From: Roseibium sp. MMSF_3412
GTDB taxonomy: Bacteria; Pseudomonadota; Alphaproteobacteria; Rhizobiales; Stappiaceae
NCBI RefSeq assembly: GCF_030733265.1
Contig: NZ_JASHJI010000001.1
Coordinates: forward strand, 124,001-188,000
DNA length: 64,000 bases
Direction: 5' to 3'
Under the pieces are notes generated by a model. The model searched no databases, had not been told where the DNA came from, and worked only from the letters and a program-made list of their open reading frames with translations. Below, in pieces: positions 26,255 through 35,337 of this stretch. The position numbers were made by a program, and so were the translations under genes. Position 1 is the first letter of the stretch; each line of letters starts with the position of its first letter.

Positions 26255-29200
26255 ATGCTGCACGGTTGGATCGTGATACTGGTCGCAACGGCCTATATCC
26301 TGCTGCTCTTTGCCATCGCGAGTTTTGGCGACAGGATGACGCGCAACTCGCCGTCCAGAGCGGGCGGACGCCCGTTCATCTATGCCCTGTCCCTCTCGGT
26401 CTATTGCACCTCCTGGACCTTCTTCGGATCGGTTGGCAACGCGACGCGCAACGGTGCGGAATTTCTTACCATCTATATCGGCCCCCTGCTCGTCTTCGCG
26501 CTCGGCTACCCGCTGCTTCGCCGGATCATTCAGATCTCGAAAACCGAGAGCATCACCTCAATCGCCGATTTCATTGGCGCGCGTTATGGCAAGAGCCAGT
26601 CAGTGGCCGCTCTGGCAACCCTGATCGCGGTGATCGGCGTCATTCCCTATATCGCGCTTCAACTGAAGGCGGTTTCGTTCTCGGTCACGACCATGGTCGG
26701 CCCGCTCATAACTCCCGGCTTCAGCTTTGCGCCGTTCTTCAATGACATCACATTGCTGATCGCGCTCGGCATGGCGATCTTCAGCTGGGCGTTCGGCACC
26801 CGGCACATTGACGCGACAGAACACCAGGAAGGCCTGATGCTCGCGATCGCTACCGAGGCGATCGTCAAACTCCTGGCCTTCCTGGCCGTCGGTTTCTGGG
26901 TTACCTACTGGCTGTTCGACGGTCCGTTCGATCTGGTGCGCGCCATTTCCGAAGCACCGGAAGTCGCCGAGGTGTTCGAACAGCCGATCAATGTCGGCAA
27001 TTGGCTGATCCTGTCGATCCTGTCCGGTTTCGCCGTCCTGATGCTGCCGCGCCAGTTCCACGTCACGGTCACGGAGAACAACTCGGATTCGGAGCTGAGA
27101 TGCGCCACGTGGATGTTCCCGGTCTACCTGGTGCTGATCAACCTGTTTGTCATCCCGATCGCGGCAGCGGGCATGCTGCGCTTCGGTCAGGACGTCAACC
27201 CTGACACCTACGTCCTGGCACTGCCGATCGATGCCGGCCAGGAGTGGCTCGCCCTCTTTGCCTTTATCGGCGGTCTGTCAGCGGCCACCGCGATGGTCAT
27301 CGTCGCAACGGTCGCGCTTGCCATCATGATCTCCAACGACATCGTGGTGCCGCTCCTGTTGCGCCGTCAGGGCGAAGCCGATCTGATGACGTCCGGCGGA
27401 CGCGACATGAGCCGCCAGCTGCTGACGATCCGCCGCCTGGCTATTTTCGGCATTCTTCTTCTTGCCTACGCCTACTACAAGGCGGCTGGAGACACGGCCG
27501 CCCTTGTTTCCATCGGTCTCCTGTCTTTTGCAGCGATCGCGCAATTCGCCCCCGCCTTCATCGGTGCCCTGTTCTGGCGGCGCGCGACCTCGCTCGGCGC
27601 CCTTGCCGGTCTCAGCAGCGGGTTCCTGATTTGGGGGTATACGCTGCTTCTGCCGACCTTCGCGCAATCCGGCCTGCTGTCGACAGACTTCCTGGAGACG
27701 GGCCCGTTCGGGCTGAGTGTTCTGAACCCGCAATCGCTTTTCGGCCTGCAACTGGACCCGTTCATTCATGGAACGCTCTGGAGCCTTTGCATCAACATTC
27801 TGCTGTTCGTCGGCGTGTCCTTTTTCAGGAAACCGCTTCCGGCCGAAACTCTTCAGGCCAATGTTTTCGTGCCGGCGGAACTGACCCCCTCCCCCAGCCT
27901 GCGCTACTGGCGCACGTCCGTCACCGCGGCCGACCTGCAATCGACCGTCGCGCGTTATCTCGGCGAGGAACGCACCGAGCGGTCGTTTCACCGCTTTGCC
28001 AGCGAAAGAGGCATACCGCTGGATCCAAACACGCTTGCCGATGCCAATCTGCTGCGGTTTTCCGAGCAGCTTCTGGCGAGTGCCATCGGCGCGGCCTCGT
28101 CCCGTCTCGTCCTGACGCTGATGCTCAAACGGCACGACCCCTCGACCAAGGGTGCCGTCAAGCTGCTCGACGATGCGTCCATCGCCATCCAGTACAACAG
28201 GGACCTGCTGCAGACGGCGCTCAACCAGGTGCGCCAGGGTATCGGTGTCTTCGATCGCGATCTGCGGCTGATCTGCTGGAACCGCCAGTTCCGGGACCTG
28301 CTTGGCCTTCCTGCGGAGTACGGGCAGGTCGGGACCACGCTTGATGCGATCCTGCGCTACAACACCCAAAGGGGCGAGTACGGTCCCGGACCGGTCGAAA
28401 GCATCGTGGCCGATCGCATCGAGAAACTTGTCGTCGTCCAGGAAACATTTCAGGAGCGCCTTGAATCGAGCGGGGCCGTGTTCGAGGTCCGGATCAGCCC
28501 GATGCCCGATGGCGGTATCGTTACGACCTACACAGATATCACCGAACGCGTGATGGCCGAAGAAGCCCTGGCGCGCGCCAATGAAACGCTTGAGCGGCGC
28601 GTCAGGGAAAGGACGGAAGAACTCACCCACGTGAATGAACGCCTGCAGGAGGCGACCCATGCCGCTGAAGAAGCGAATATCGGCAAGACGAGATTTCTCG
28701 CCGCTGCCGGGCATGACATTCTGCAGCCGCTCAACGCAGCACGCCTTTATGCTTCGGTACTCGTGGAAAAGCTGAAAGCGGGAGAAGACGGCGAACTTGT
28801 TCGCAACGTGGAATCCGCGCTGGAATCCGTTGAGGACATTCTGGGCGCCGTTCTGGACATTTCACGGCTGGACACCGGAGCGCTGAAGCCGGAACCCACG
28901 GTTTTCCGGCTGGACGAGATCCTGCGCGGCCTTGCACTGGATTTCCTGCCCGTCGCGCAGGAAAAGGGCCTCGAACTGCGGATCGTGCCGACATCGGTCT
29001 CCGTACGCACAGATCGCCGGCTGTTGCGCCGGTTGCTTCAGAACCTTGTCTCAAACGCACTGAAGTATACCCAGGACGGACGGGTGCTGGTCGGGTGCCG
29101 CCGGCACGGCAATCGCGTGATCGTCGAAATTCACGACACCGGAATGGGGATACCCGAAAGCAAGCAGAAGGCCATCTTTCAGGAATTCCACAGATTGGAC

Positions 29201-29776
29201 GACGGCATGCGTGTCGCCAAGGGGCTTGGTCTGGGCCTCTCCATCGTCGAACGCATCAGTCACGTACTGGACCACCCGGTCGCGCTCAGGTCGGTTCTGG
29301 AAAAGGGATCGTGCTTTTCGGTCGAATTGCCGCGCGCCGCTGCCGTTCCCGATACGCTGCCGGCAAAACAGGCCCCGGCCGCGATCGGTAACCTGGATGG
29401 TCTGTGCGTCGTTGCCATCGACAACGAACCGGACATCCTGAGCGGCATGCGACATCTGCTGTCCAGCTGGGATTGCCTCGTCGTTACCGCCGGCAACGAA
29501 CACGAAGCGGCAGCACAACTCAACAAGGCGGGCCTGACACCGGACGTGATCCTCGCCGATTACCATCTGGACAATGGAACAGGTATCGAAGCCATCGTGA
29601 AACTGCGGTGGAAGTTCGGACGCCACATTCCGGCGATCCTGATTACGGCCGATCGCAGCCGGCCGGTGCGATCGGAAGCCGGCGAAAAGGACATCGCGTT
29701 CTTCAACAAGCCCGTCAAACCAGCCGCGCTACGCGCACAACTGGCGCGGTGCCAGGCGGGCCAGGCCGCCGAGTAG
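26255..29776 (+). CDS. Hybrid sensor histidine kinase with sodium/solute symporter-like domain
   Basis: A protein of 1173 residues. Residues about 1-530 resemble a sodium:solute symporter (SLC5/PutP type) with about 13 membrane helices; next come a linker with helices, a PAS-type domain (about 660-780), a coiled coil, HisKA with the phosphoacceptor in AAGHDILQPLNAARLY, HATPase (NLVSNALKYT, DTGMGIPES, GLGLGLSIV), and a C-terminal receiver (DNEPDILSG, phosphoacceptor in VILADYHLDNG, FNKPVKP). This is the layout of CbrA/NahK-like kinases that couple nutrient state to carbon use. The frame is open to 26168, but the ATG at 26255 gives the usual MLxGWxxI start. A LuxR response regulator at 32.5 kb may be its partner. 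Confidence 0.9.
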   Translation: MLHGWIVILVATAYILLLFAIASFGDRMTRNSPSRAGGRPFIYALSLSVYCTSWTFFGSVGNATRNGAEFLTIYIGPLLVFALGYPLLRRIIQISKTESITSIADFIGARYGKSQSVAALATLIAVIGVIPYIALQLKAVSFSVTTMVGPLITPGFSFAPFFNDITLLIALGMAIFSWAFGTRHIDATEHQEGLMLAIATEAIVKLLAFLAVGFWVTYWLFDGPFDLVRAISEAPEVAEVFEQPINVGNWLILSILSGFAVLMLPRQFHVTVTENNSDSELRCATWMFPVYLVLINLFVIPIAAAGMLRFGQDVNPDTYVLALPIDAGQEWLALFAFIGGLSAATAMVIVATVALAIMISNDIVVPLLLRRQGEADLMTSGGRDMSRQLLTIRRLAIFGILLLAYAYYKAAGDTAALVSIGLLSFAAIAQFAPAFIGALFWRRATSLGALAGLSSGFLIWGYTLLLPTFAQSGLLSTDFLETGPFGLSVLNPQSLFGLQLDPFIHGTLWSLCINILLFVGVSFFRKPLPAETLQANVFVPAELTPSPSLRYWRTSVTAADLQSTVARYLGEERTERSFHRFASERGIPLDPNTLADANLLRFSEQLLASAIGAASSRLVLTLMLKRHDPSTKGAVKLLDDASIAIQYNRDLLQTALNQVRQGIGVFDRDLRLICWNRQFRDLLGLPAEYGQVGTTLDAILRYNTQRGEYGPGPVESIVADRIEKLVVVQETFQERLESSGAVFEVRISPMPDGGIVTTYTDITERVMAEEALARANETLERRVRERTEELTHVNERLQEATHAAEEANIGKTRFLAAAGHDILQPLNAARLYASVLVEKLKAGEDGELVRNVESALESVEDILGAVLDISRLDTGALKPEPTVFRLDEILRGLALDFLPVAQEKGLELRIVPTSVSVRTDRRLLRRLLQNLVSNALKYTQDGRVLVGCRRHGNRVIVEIHDTGMGIPESKQKAIFQEFHRLDDGMRVAKGLGLGLSIVERISHVLDHPVALRSVLEKGSCFSVELPRAAAVPDTLPAKQAPAAIGNLDGLCVVAIDNEPDILSGMRHLLSSWDCLVVTAGNEHEAAAQLNKAGLTPDVILADYHLDNGTGIEAIVKLRWKFGRHIPAILITADRSRPVRSEAGEKDIAFFNKPVKPAALRAQLARCQAGQAAE

Positions 29777-29780
29777 GTCT

Positions 29781-32276
29781 TCAGTTCACGGCGGCGGTGG
29801 AGGCCTGCTGCTTGTCTTGTTCGCTGTCCGAGACCGGAGCTTCGGCCTGGCCGTCCCACCCCTCGGACGCAGCCTGAATGATGTGCATCGGGTTGGCGCT
29901 TGGTTTGCCGAAGAAATATCCTTGCAGGGTATCACAGCCCAGCGTCCTCAGCGCATCAACCTGGAAGCGGCGTTCAACACCTTCCGCAGTGACTTCCAGT
30001 CCGAGATTATGTGCCAGGGCGATGACGGCCGAAATAATGGCGAGGCCGTCACTGCGTTCTCCAATCTCGTCGACGAAGGTCTTGTCGATCTTGATCTTGT
30101 CGAACTTGTATTTGCGCAGATAGGACAGGGACGAGTAGCCGGTACCGAAATCATCGAGCGAAATCTTGATGCCAAGATTGCGCAATTTCTTCAGCTTATC
30201 CGGCGCTGCACCCGAATCGCGCAGGAACACCGACTCGGTGATTTCCAGGACCAGTCTTTCCGGCGGAAAGCCTGTCTCGTCCAGCACGCTTGTTATCTGG
30301 CTCACGAGATTGGGATCCATGAACTGGACCGCCGACAGATTGACCGCAACACTTTCAAGGTCCGGGCATTGCGCCGCCGCGGCGCAGGCCTTTCTCAGAA
30401 CCCAGTTTCCAAGTGGCAGAATAAGCCCGGCATGCTCGGCAATCGGCAGAAACGTGTCCGGCGTGACTTCGCCGCGCGTCGGATGGAACCAGCGGACCAG
30501 CACCTCGCTTGAAACCACCTTGCCCGAGCGCGCGTTGACGATCGGCTGAAACTCGACGCTGAGCTTGCCGAATTCGAATGCCTCGCGCAAATCGGCTTCC
30601 AGTTCGCGCCGTTCACGAACTTCCCTTTCCATGGCAGCTTCGAAGGCAAGAGCACGGCCGCGGCCGCTCTCCTTGGCCTTGTAGAGCGCAATGTCAGCGT
30701 TGCGCATGAGATCGTCGACCGTATCGCCAGCCCCTCTCAGCCTCGTGAAACCGACAGTGGCCCCGATTGCAAAGTCCCGGTTTCCGATCCTGAACGGCTT
30801 GCGGGCCACGTTGACGAGTTCCTCGGCAAAGGCGCTTGCGGCCTGATCGCTGACGAACCGTCCGAGCGCAGCAAATTCGTCGCCGCCAAAGCGTGCCAGT
30901 GACGTCCTGCCTTCGCTGATGGCGGTAAACCGATCGGCAACCTGTTTCAGCAGTTCATCGCCCGCAGGGTGTCCGCTGGTATCGTTGACGACCTTGAAGT
31001 TGTCGAGATCGATCAGGAACAGCGTCAGCGTGTTTTGACCGGCTTTGACCTGTTCGGAAAGCAGGTCCTCCGCCTGTTTCAGGAACCAGCTGCGGTTGCC
31101 TATCCCGGTCAGGGAGTCATGCTCGGCGAGATGTGTTACCAGCTTTTCCGCTCTTCTGGCCTCGGTGATATCGGACGCGACCCCGCGATAGCCGGTGAAT
31201 GAGCCGTGGTCATCGTAGACAGGGCGTGCGGCGATCGACCACCAGCGTTCCTCGCCATTCACCGTGAGCCCGATAACGATCTCGCGAAACGATTTCTGCA
31301 GGCTGATTGCGTCTTCCAGGCCGGCGACCTGCGCCCGCGCGTCCTCGCTGTCGAGCGAATAGGCCAGATCGACCATGCGCATGGAATGAAGTTCCGGCCG
31401 GGTTCGGCCGCTGGCATGGAGAAAGCGGTCGGACACGTTCCGGAAGTTGCCGCTGCTGCTCGTTTCCCAGATCCAGTCGCTTGACGTTTCCTCGAATTCG
31501 TTCAGCAGCAGAGCGATAAGATCGCCATTCTTTTCAAGTTCCGCTTCGGCAAGGAAGTGGGATGCGAACAGCCACCCTGCCGCAGTGGTGCTGCCAATGA
31601 CAACGAACGTGTAGCTTGTAAGAAGAAACAGCAGCGGCCACATCATGACGCTCTGGTCGATCACAAGGGCAACAACGGTCGCGGCATACAGGATCAGAAC
31701 CCAGCGAAACGCAGCCTGCGGTACGGTTGCGAGCGCAAATCCGCCACCGCAGATCATGCCTGTGGTCACACAGGACGCAATCCAGATCGCATTCAGGTTC
31801 CCGCTCATGAAGGCGGCAATGGGCACCACTGCCCACAAGAGGCTCAAAAGCGTCGCATGGCGGACGGCCGCATTCAGGGCACGGTGAGATGCAAGCTCGA
31901 TGGGCGACCGCGATGACACGAACCATTTGATGGTCGTCAACGCCATGAGGCTCATCGCCGCTACGGCCCATGCGATCACATAGGCGAACGGAAGCGACAG
32001 TGCCAGAACCGGCATGACCACGACAACATTGACGACATTTGCAAAAACCGTCAGCGGCGTCAGACGGGCAATGCTCGCAATCTGGGCCGCACGCACGCGG
32101 CAGGCCAGATACTGATCCACAACCGGATGACCGAACGCGAGCAACAGCGCCCGCGTCGGACTGGCATCCATATGCCCATCCGGACGCATTGCAGCATGTT
32201 TGACCCGTGAACCAGGTGACACAAGCGCCAGCAATATCGTTTTAAGGACCAATCTCCAATTGGCGCCAGGCCGCAT
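29781..32276 (-). CDS. GGDEF/EAL protein with PAS and N-terminal membrane domain
   Basis: An 831-residue cyclic-di-GMP turnover protein. The N-terminal 240 residues hold about six membrane helices; a PAS domain (about 265-390) follows, then GGDEF (about 400-560, with RFGGDEF intact) and EAL (about 575-810, with the signature as SSEVLVRW and the metal/loop motifs DDFGTGYSSL and KIDKTFV). There is no RxxD inhibitory site in front of GGDEF. Both activities could be retained; EVL in place of EAL is known in active phosphodiesterases. GGAGA precedes the ATG. It is convergent with the hybrid kinase, 4 bases apart. Confidence 0.92.
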   Translation of the reverse strand: MRPGANWRLVLKTILLALVSPGSRVKHAAMRPDGHMDASPTRALLLAFGHPVVDQYLACRVRAAQIASIARLTPLTVFANVVNVVVVMPVLALSLPFAYVIAWAVAAMSLMALTTIKWFVSSRSPIELASHRALNAAVRHATLLSLLWAVVPIAAFMSGNLNAIWIASCVTTGMICGGGFALATVPQAAFRWVLILYAATVVALVIDQSVMMWPLLFLLTSYTFVVIGSTTAAGWLFASHFLAEAELEKNGDLIALLLNEFEETSSDWIWETSSSGNFRNVSDRFLHASGRTRPELHSMRMVDLAYSLDSEDARAQVAGLEDAISLQKSFREIVIGLTVNGEERWWSIAARPVYDDHGSFTGYRGVASDITEARRAEKLVTHLAEHDSLTGIGNRSWFLKQAEDLLSEQVKAGQNTLTLFLIDLDNFKVVNDTSGHPAGDELLKQVADRFTAISEGRTSLARFGGDEFAALGRFVSDQAASAFAEELVNVARKPFRIGNRDFAIGATVGFTRLRGAGDTVDDLMRNADIALYKAKESGRGRALAFEAAMEREVRERRELEADLREAFEFGKLSVEFQPIVNARSGKVVSSEVLVRWFHPTRGEVTPDTFLPIAEHAGLILPLGNWVLRKACAAAAQCPDLESVAVNLSAVQFMDPNLVSQITSVLDETGFPPERLVLEITESVFLRDSGAAPDKLKKLRNLGIKISLDDFGTGYSSLSYLRKYKFDKIKIDKTFVDEIGERSDGLAIISAVIALAHNLGLEVTAEGVERRFQVDALRTLGCDTLQGYFFGKPSANPMHIIQAASEGWDGQAEAPVSDSEQDKQQASTAAVN

Positions 32277-32546
32277 TTCTTCTCCGCATCACTGTCATTT
32301 TGCCGTGCGTGTGACACAGCTCCTTGTGACGCAGATATAGCCTTCATTCCCTGAAGTTCCGGTAAAGAACCTTGTGAAATTTTCCGAGTTTGCCGAGTCT
32401 TTCGAAGAATTTAGCGCTAACGCCCGTTTACCTTAACGAACCTGTGCCCGACGACAAATCGTGGCCATGCCAGAGGCACGGAGAGTGCGGCGAACGACAA
32501 AACACCGCGCCTGAGAATGTCCGGCAACAAAGGTGCAATCGGCACA

Positions 32547-33227
32547 TCAAGCGCCCGCGGCTTGTTGCTCTTCCCCGCCGAGCTGCCACTGTCCTGCTTC
32601 GATCTTGGAAGCCGCGATGACGGCCTGCGTCCGGCTTTCCACGCCCAGTTTCTGTAAAATAGCAGAGACATGTGCCTTCACGGTCGCTTCGGAGACGGAC
32701 AGTTCATATGCGATCTGCTTGTTGAGGAGCCCTTCCGACAACATCATCAGAACGCGCACCTGCTGCGGTGTCAGTGTCGACAGACGCTGGATCAGGTCAT
32801 CGCTGCCGTCGTCTGCTTTCAGGTCGACATCGGGCGGTGTCCAGACATTCCCGGACATGACGTCCGAAATCGCCTGTCTGATGACTTCAATTCCGTGTGA
32901 CTTGGGAATGAAACCTGACGCACCGAATTCGATTGCCCGGCGAATTGCCTGTGGCTCCTCATTGGCGGACACAACGACGACCGGGACACCGGAAAACTGT
33001 GCGCGCAGATACATGAGACCTGAAAAACCACGCATGCCCGGCATGGTCAGGTCAAGCAGAATGAGATCGGCATCTCCATCCTGCTCAAGGCGTGCCGTGA
33101 CGTCTTCAAGAGCACCGGCCTCTTCAATCGAGGCGTCCGGATATTGATTTTCCAAGGTCTGGCGAAGCGCCCCTCGAAACAGGGGATGATCATCTGCGAT
33201 GATGAAGCGATACGAGGTTGCCGACAC
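32547..33227 (-). CDS. LuxR-family response regulator
   Basis: A 226-residue response regulator: receiver (IIADDHPLFRGAL, phosphoacceptor in LILLDLTMPGM, Lys in IPKSHG) and a C-terminal LuxR helix-turn-helix (LTPQQVRVLMMLSEGLLNKQ, SVSEATVKAHVSAILQKL). GTG start with GGAGG 9 bases before. This subtype (AgmR/ErdR/CrbS-partner like) is often found near SSS-type histidine kinases, which points to the kinase at 26.3-29.8 kb as the likely partner; a direct operon is not present. Confidence 0.88.
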   Translation of the reverse strand: MSATSYRFIIADDHPLFRGALRQTLENQYPDASIEEAGALEDVTARLEQDGDADLILLDLTMPGMRGFSGLMYLRAQFSGVPVVVVSANEEPQAIRRAIEFGASGFIPKSHGIEVIRQAISDVMSGNVWTPPDVDLKADDGSDDLIQRLSTLTPQQVRVLMMLSEGLLNKQIAYELSVSEATVKAHVSAILQKLGVESRTQAVIAASKIEAGQWQLGGEEQQAAGA

Positions 33228-33697
33228 GTTGTTTTTCCTCCCTCAACGGTCTTTTCGCAGCTGTACCAAGCCTTTGCTTGCCGAGCGCTCAGGCGGTTGC
33301 CGAGCGCTTCTAGGCCTGTTCTTTGGCTTCTGGTCTGATAGAGCTACCGCATTGAAGTATGTTTGCAACACCGGTCAGGTGCAAGTCAAACAATCGATTT
33401 GGCCAGCACGCTCAACACCAAACAGACCCGAGATTGCCGTCAAAGGTAATTTTCGCCGAATCATCGCACAAGTAAAAGTATAGCCCACTCAAAAATACAT
33501 TAGAAAATGCACAACCAACGGTTTAAATGCTACTTTCCGCAGCATCCTTCCAAATCCAAATAATATAACTCGCCGGTTTAGAATTATTTTTTTCCACAGT
33601 CTACATTTCTATTGATAATTTCTCGAAAGGAGGCAACAAATGAACTTACGGTGAACCCTGAACATCTAGTTTTTAATCACTTGCACGAAGTTTTAGA
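33228..33697. other. Gene-poor AT-rich gap (470 bp) with a tiny leader ORF
   Basis: Nothing protein-like is seen up to 33620, and the stretch from about 33480 is notably AT-rich. Near the end a strong ribosome site (AAAGGAGG, 33626-33633) leads into a four-codon reading frame MNLR (33640-33654). From within its stop, a GTG (33651) opens a 16-codon frame that ends by ATGA overlap with the thioesterase start. This might be a translation-coupled leader for the next gene. Confidence 0.4.
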
Positions 33698-34567
33698 ATG
33701 ACCATTCAATCTACCCTTTATTCATTTGTTAATCGCTGGGAATGCGATGAAAACGATCACCTGAACGTACAGTTCTACTTCAGCAGATTTGAAGAAGCAG
33801 ACCGCCAGTTCCGCCTGATGAGCGGATTGAGCGAAACAATCGTGGGCGCGCGACGCGTCCGGCACGTTCGGTACCACAAGGAACTGAGAACAGGCGATCT
33901 GATCACGATCCACTCCAGCGTTGCTTTCGACGGCCCGCACATGCTGACCGTGGTGCATGAAATGCGCGACGGCGCCACCGGGATCCTTGCCGCAACCGCC
34001 CTGGACGGGTACGAGCCGAACCCGAATTCGGCAAAATCCCTGCGGCAAAGGTTCAAGGAGTTCCAGACGCCGATGATCACCGAGGCCGCACCACGTGGCA
34101 TCAAGTCCGGCCCGTCAGCCGTCCGTTCGAGCCTGCCGGCGCTTCTGGGCCAGGGAGCAGAGATCTGCTTCCGGGGAACCGTCATGCCGCGCGATGTCGG
34201 ACCGGACGGCAAAGCCGACGATCAGTATGCACTTGCCTGCTGCACCGACGGCGTTGCTCATGTCTGGCAACGGACCCCGATGACCCGGGCCTATCTTGAC
34301 GAGAACGGGTTCGGCCGCGTCGCCGTCGAAATGAAGTTATCCTGGTCAACCCCGCTCAAGACCGGAGATGCCGTCGTCGTCGCAACCGGGTTTACAAGCG
34401 TGGGCGCACGCACGTTTTCCATGAGGCACCACCTGTTCGAAAGCAGGACCTCGCGCCTGGCTGCAACGCTGGACGTGGTCGCTCTTCCGATGGACCTGTC
34501 TTCCCGCAAGGCAGTTGAGCTTCCGGAAAGCGCGCATGCCGCAATCTCCAAAACGCTGATCGACTGA
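33698..34567 (+). CDS. Thioesterase (hotdog-fold) superfamily protein
   Basis: A 289-residue protein with two tandem hotdog-like halves. The N-terminal half begins FVNRWECDENDHLNVQFYFSRFEEA, which is the 4-hydroxybenzoyl-CoA thioesterase-like pattern (Asp and His in the substrate cleft); the C-terminal half is similar in layout (FGRVAVEMKLSWSTPLKTGD). Proteins of this form hydrolyse acyl-CoA or acyl-carrier esters; the substrate is unknown. The ATG has no good ribosome site of its own and overlaps the end of a small upstream frame. Confidence 0.72.
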   Translation: MTIQSTLYSFVNRWECDENDHLNVQFYFSRFEEADRQFRLMSGLSETIVGARRVRHVRYHKELRTGDLITIHSSVAFDGPHMLTVVHEMRDGATGILAATALDGYEPNPNSAKSLRQRFKEFQTPMITEAAPRGIKSGPSAVRSSLPALLGQGAEICFRGTVMPRDVGPDGKADDQYALACCTDGVAHVWQRTPMTRAYLDENGFGRVAVEMKLSWSTPLKTGDAVVVATGFTSVGARTFSMRHHLFESRTSRLAATLDVVALPMDLSSRKAVELPESAHAAISKTLID

Positions 34568-34689
34568 GCATCTTCTGCAGGAAACCGGCCGGACTGACGC
34601 TTGCTATTGCTGCAGCAGCGGACTGGCTGGTGCCAGGGTCCGGTTGAATGTGCGGGGCGGAATTGCCCCGTCGCAATCCCAAAGCGGCT

Positions 34690-35211
34690 CTAGTTGCCTT
34701 CGCCTTCAAAGTCTTTCTGCAGGTCGCGAACCATGCCGAAAAACCGGCGCATGGCGCTTTCGGTGAAGGTCAGCATACGCTCAAGCTCTTCGTCGTCCTC
34801 GGTCCAGCCGGACCCGTCACTGCTGTCCGGCTTCCTCGGCCTCTGCGAGAGTTCGGGTGTTGTTGACGCCCCGCCATCCGGACTCAGTTCCTCAAGACGC
34901 GCGGTCAGGCGGTCCACTTCCGCGGCCAGTTCGTTGATTTCGGCAAGATAGGCCTCTTCGGCCAGCGGCACCGGGTTGCATCGCCAGGAACCGTTCTGCT
35001 CCTGGCAGATCGAGATTGTGCCGTTCTGCCTGTCGACCCTCAAGATCTCATCGTCCGCTTCAACCAGTGAAAACCGGTTCGGGTCGCCCTCCGTGACAGC
35101 CTCCTTCGTGTCGGCGGACAAAACCGACTGAGCCGACACCGGAGCAACCTGCATCAGGAAAACCGCAGCCGCAGCAGATACAAAAAGACGTTTCAACACT
35201 GGCATCGTCAT
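34690..35211 (-). CDS. Secreted protein of unknown function
   Basis: A 173-residue protein with a Sec signal peptide (about 1-27, ending VSAQS), then a small domain with two Cys (ISICQEQNGSWRCNPVP), a helical stretch likely to form a coiled coil (YLAEINELAAEVDRLTARLEEL), and an acidic Ser/Glu-rich C-terminal part. The ATG at 35211 follows GGAGA. I do not recognise the family. It lies downstream of the DNA ligase on the same strand but with a 126-base gap. Confidence 0.75.
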   Translation of the reverse strand: MTMPVLKRLFVSAAAAVFLMQVAPVSAQSVLSADTKEAVTEGDPNRFSLVEADDEILRVDRQNGTISICQEQNGSWRCNPVPLAEEAYLAEINELAAEVDRLTARLEELSPDGGASTTPELSQRPRKPDSSDGSGWTEDDEELERMLTFTESAMRRFFGMVRDLQKDFEGEGN

Positions 35212-35337
35212 AGGGTTTCTCCGATTCCGGCAGCGGACCTGAGGACCACGTGCCTCACTTCTGCCGTTGTGAAGGCGTGCCACAAATCCATGGCCAAAGC
35301 ACGGCCAAAATCAATCCGGCTCTTCTGCCGAGAGGCG

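Noticed and set aside
27278..28714. Minus-strand ORF (478 residues) opposite the hybrid kinase
   Set aside because: Antisense shadow with no family-like sequence.
30860..30910. RxxD inhibitory site before the GGDEF motif
   Set aside because: The residues at the needed distance are EGRT, so no I-site is present.
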